Shown here: in pieces, positions 5,252 through 6,375 of the stretch
Numbering within the stretch: the stretch's first letter is position 1
How the letters are laid out: every line of letters starts with the position of its first letter
NCBI GenBank assembly: GCA_030544185.1
Contig: JAUNRO010000186.1
Span: 1 to 6,375, forward strand
Source of the DNA: Propionibacteriaceae bacterium
GTDB lineage: Bacteria > Actinomycetota > Actinomycetes > Propionibacteriales > Propionibacteriaceae
Length of the DNA: 6,375 nucleotides
Direction of reading: 5' to 3'
Notes under the pieces: model-generated
Told to the model about the DNA's origin: nothing
Database searches by the model: none
The model's input: only the letters and a program-made list of their open reading frames with translations
Position numbers and translations under genes: made by a program

Positions 5252-6375
5252 GTGAGCGAATCACCGATCATCAATCCGGGGAACTGTGGGCGGAGGAGGG
5301 GGCGACGACGGCTGCCGGCTGTTGTCGCCAGCCTGGGCGTGGCACTCGCCCTCTGCAGCCCAACGGATCCCGCCCACGCCGACCCCACTCCCGCTCCCAC
5401 GACCACGCCCGCGAAGGCAGCACCGGCCGCGCCGATGCCGGCCACCGAGGATGCGCCCGCCGAGCTGCGCGAGGCGGTGGAGCGCGACCTCGGCCTGGAC
5501 TGGGAGGACTATGTCGCCCACGGCGCCCAGGCGGAGCGGGCCGCGGTGCTGGCCGACCAGCTCACCGATGTGCCTGGCTATCAGGGCGTCTTCGTCGACG
5601 GTGGCGCGGTTGTCGTGACCGGCACCGGCGGGGCCGTGAACCGTGCGGCGCGCCAGGCCGGGGTCCGCACCGAACCACCGGAGAGTCAACGTCCCCTCGA
5701 TGCCGAACAGATCAAGCGGCTCTATGCCGCAGAGGTGGATGGCGAGCTGGCCGGCCTGGCGGGCTTGGGCTGGACCGGCACGGGGTGGCTCATCACGGTC
5801 AGTGACCCGGACGCCACGGGTTGGCTGAGCGACGGCCGCCCGGGGCGTACGCCCAACGAACTCGCCGCAGACCATCCCGAGCTGACCGTCCGGGCCGGCG
5901 AGCCCGCCACGAGCCATGCCGACATCCTCGGGGGCCAGGGCTGGGGCGCAGGGACACGGATGCCGCGGTGTTCGATCGGTTTCGCAGGCTTCGGGCCCGA
6001 CGGCCAGCAGGCCATGCTGACGGCCGGCCACTGCAGCGACGGCGGCACGCTGAGCGATGCCCGCTGGGAGGACAACACCGCGTACTCCCTGGGCCGCCTC
6101 GCCTTCACCCAGTTCGGCACCGTGGACAACTCCGCCAACACGGTGAACGACCCCGGGGCGGACGTGAGCGCCTATGCCGGCGCGCACACCGATCTGCGCG
6201 GTGGCCTGGCCGGCTATCCCGGGGCGATGCCGGTCACCGGCTCGACCGCACCGATCGCGGGTGCGCCGATCTGCATGAGCGGTCGCACCTCCCGCGCCTG
6301 GCAGTGCGCCACGATTGAGGCCGTCGGGCCCTTCGCGGTCACCGGACCCGGCGGGCCACAGGACATCCGCTGGAT
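5252..6375 (+). CDS. Secreted S1-family (streptogrisin-like) serine protease precursor, 3' end beyond window
   Basis: 374 codons are visible from GTG 5252 without a stop. The n-region is highly basic (RRRGRRR, 14-20). A hydrophobic core follows, with an AHA|D cleavage site near 43, so export is expected; 'LALC' lacks the small residue of a true lipobox. Residues 44-75 are a Pro/Thr/Ala linker. Residues about 75-220 look like a two-part pro-region of the alpha-lytic/streptogrisin kind (AERAAVLADQL, YQGVFVDGGAVVVTGTG, then GWLITVSDPDATGW), which acts as a folding chaperone and is removed. The mature enzyme probably begins near I225-LGG. Its C240 pairs with C261, in the MLTAGHC motif with catalytic H260. 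GADVSAY supplies the likely Asp (D304), and C341/C352 match the second streptogrisin disulfide. The catalytic Ser (GDSGG) would lie past the right edge. Substrate specificity cannot be judged. Confidence 0.9.
   Translation, partial: MSESPIINPGNCGRRRGRRRLPAVVASLGVALALCSPTDPAHADPTPAPTTTPAKAAPAAPMPATEDAPAELREAVERDLGLDWEDYVAHGAQAERAAVLADQLTDVPGYQGVFVDGGAVVVTGTGGAVNRAARQAGVRTEPPESQRPLDAEQIKRLYAAEVDGELAGLAGLGWTGTGWLITVSDPDATGWLSDGRPGRTPNELAADHPELTVRAGEPATSHADILGGQGWGAGTRMPRCSIGFAGFGPDGQQAMLTAGHCSDGGTLSDARWEDNTAYSLGRLAFTQFGTVDNSANTVNDPGADVSAYAGAHTDLRGGLAGYPGAMPVTGSTAPIAGAPICMSGRTSRAWQCATIEAVGPFAVTGPGGPQDIRW

Noticed and set aside
5315..5374. Lipoprotein signal in the protease N-terminus
   Set aside because: C35 follows L-A-L, without the small residue needed just before the lipobox cysteine, and an AHA|D signal peptidase site follows shortly after.
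5261..6187. Minus-strand open frame opposite the protease gene
   Set aside because: The plus-strand frame has signal peptide, pro-region, AGHC motif and paired cysteines. The antisense frame is low-complexity and unsupported.
1..6375. Novel defence, toxin-antitoxin, CRISPR, RNA or mobile element system
   Set aside because: All long coding regions except one small exported protein belong to recognised families. No repeat arrays, inverted terminal repeats, transposase or structured RNA were seen.

Overview
The window is high-GC DNA with a strong G/C preference at third codon positions, GTG starts, short or absent 5' leaders and secreted proteins typical of Gram-positive bacteria (a streptogrisin-like protease and a lamin-tail-domain protein). 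This points to an actinobacterium. A MoeZ-type MoeB-rhodanese fusion agrees with that. I cannot name the genus from the sequence alone.

Layout, left to right. (1) Positions 1-671, minus strand: the N-terminal part of a secreted lamin-tail-domain protein, possibly an ExeM/NucH-like extracellular nuclease, running off the left edge. (2) Positions 771-2247, minus strand: a compact cobalt-type nitrile hydratase operon, read as alpha subunit, beta subunit, small accessory/activator protein. Both gene junctions are 4-base GTGA overlaps. (3) Positions 2284-3453, plus strand: a MoeZ-like adenylyltransferase/sulfurtransferase, divergent from the nitrile hydratase alpha gene across only 36 bp. (4) Positions 3456-3866, minus strand: a small exported or membrane-anchored protein of unknown function, convergent with moeZ with 2 bp between the stop codons. 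(5) Positions 3977-5209, plus strand: an M20-family amidohydrolase. (6) From 5252 to the right edge, plus strand: a secreted S1-family (streptogrisin-like) serine protease precursor, cut off before its catalytic serine.

The clear functional unit is the nitrile hydratase operon. It has alpha with the metal-binding CTLCSC loop, beta, and the small chaperone-like protein that helps load the metal. It would turn nitriles into amides. No amidase-signature gene, nitrilase, aldoxime dehydratase or cobalt transporter lies in the window, so the rest of the pathway would have to be elsewhere. The M20 amidohydrolase is in a separate, oppositely oriented unit and belongs to a different hydrolase family.

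A pattern across the window is that four starts (nthA, moeZ, the M20 gene and the protease) each have a -10-like hexamer exactly 7 nt upstream and no convincing Shine-Dalgarno, as expected for leaderless transcripts. The LTD gene and the small exported gene instead have SD sequences and longer leaders. No stretch longer than 300 bases lacks a gene. The gaps are 672-770, 2248-2283, 3454-3455, 3867-3976 and 5210-5251. I see no tRNA, rRNA, IS element, CRISPR array or att site. The gene set looks like ordinary chromosome rather than a new defence or mobile system.
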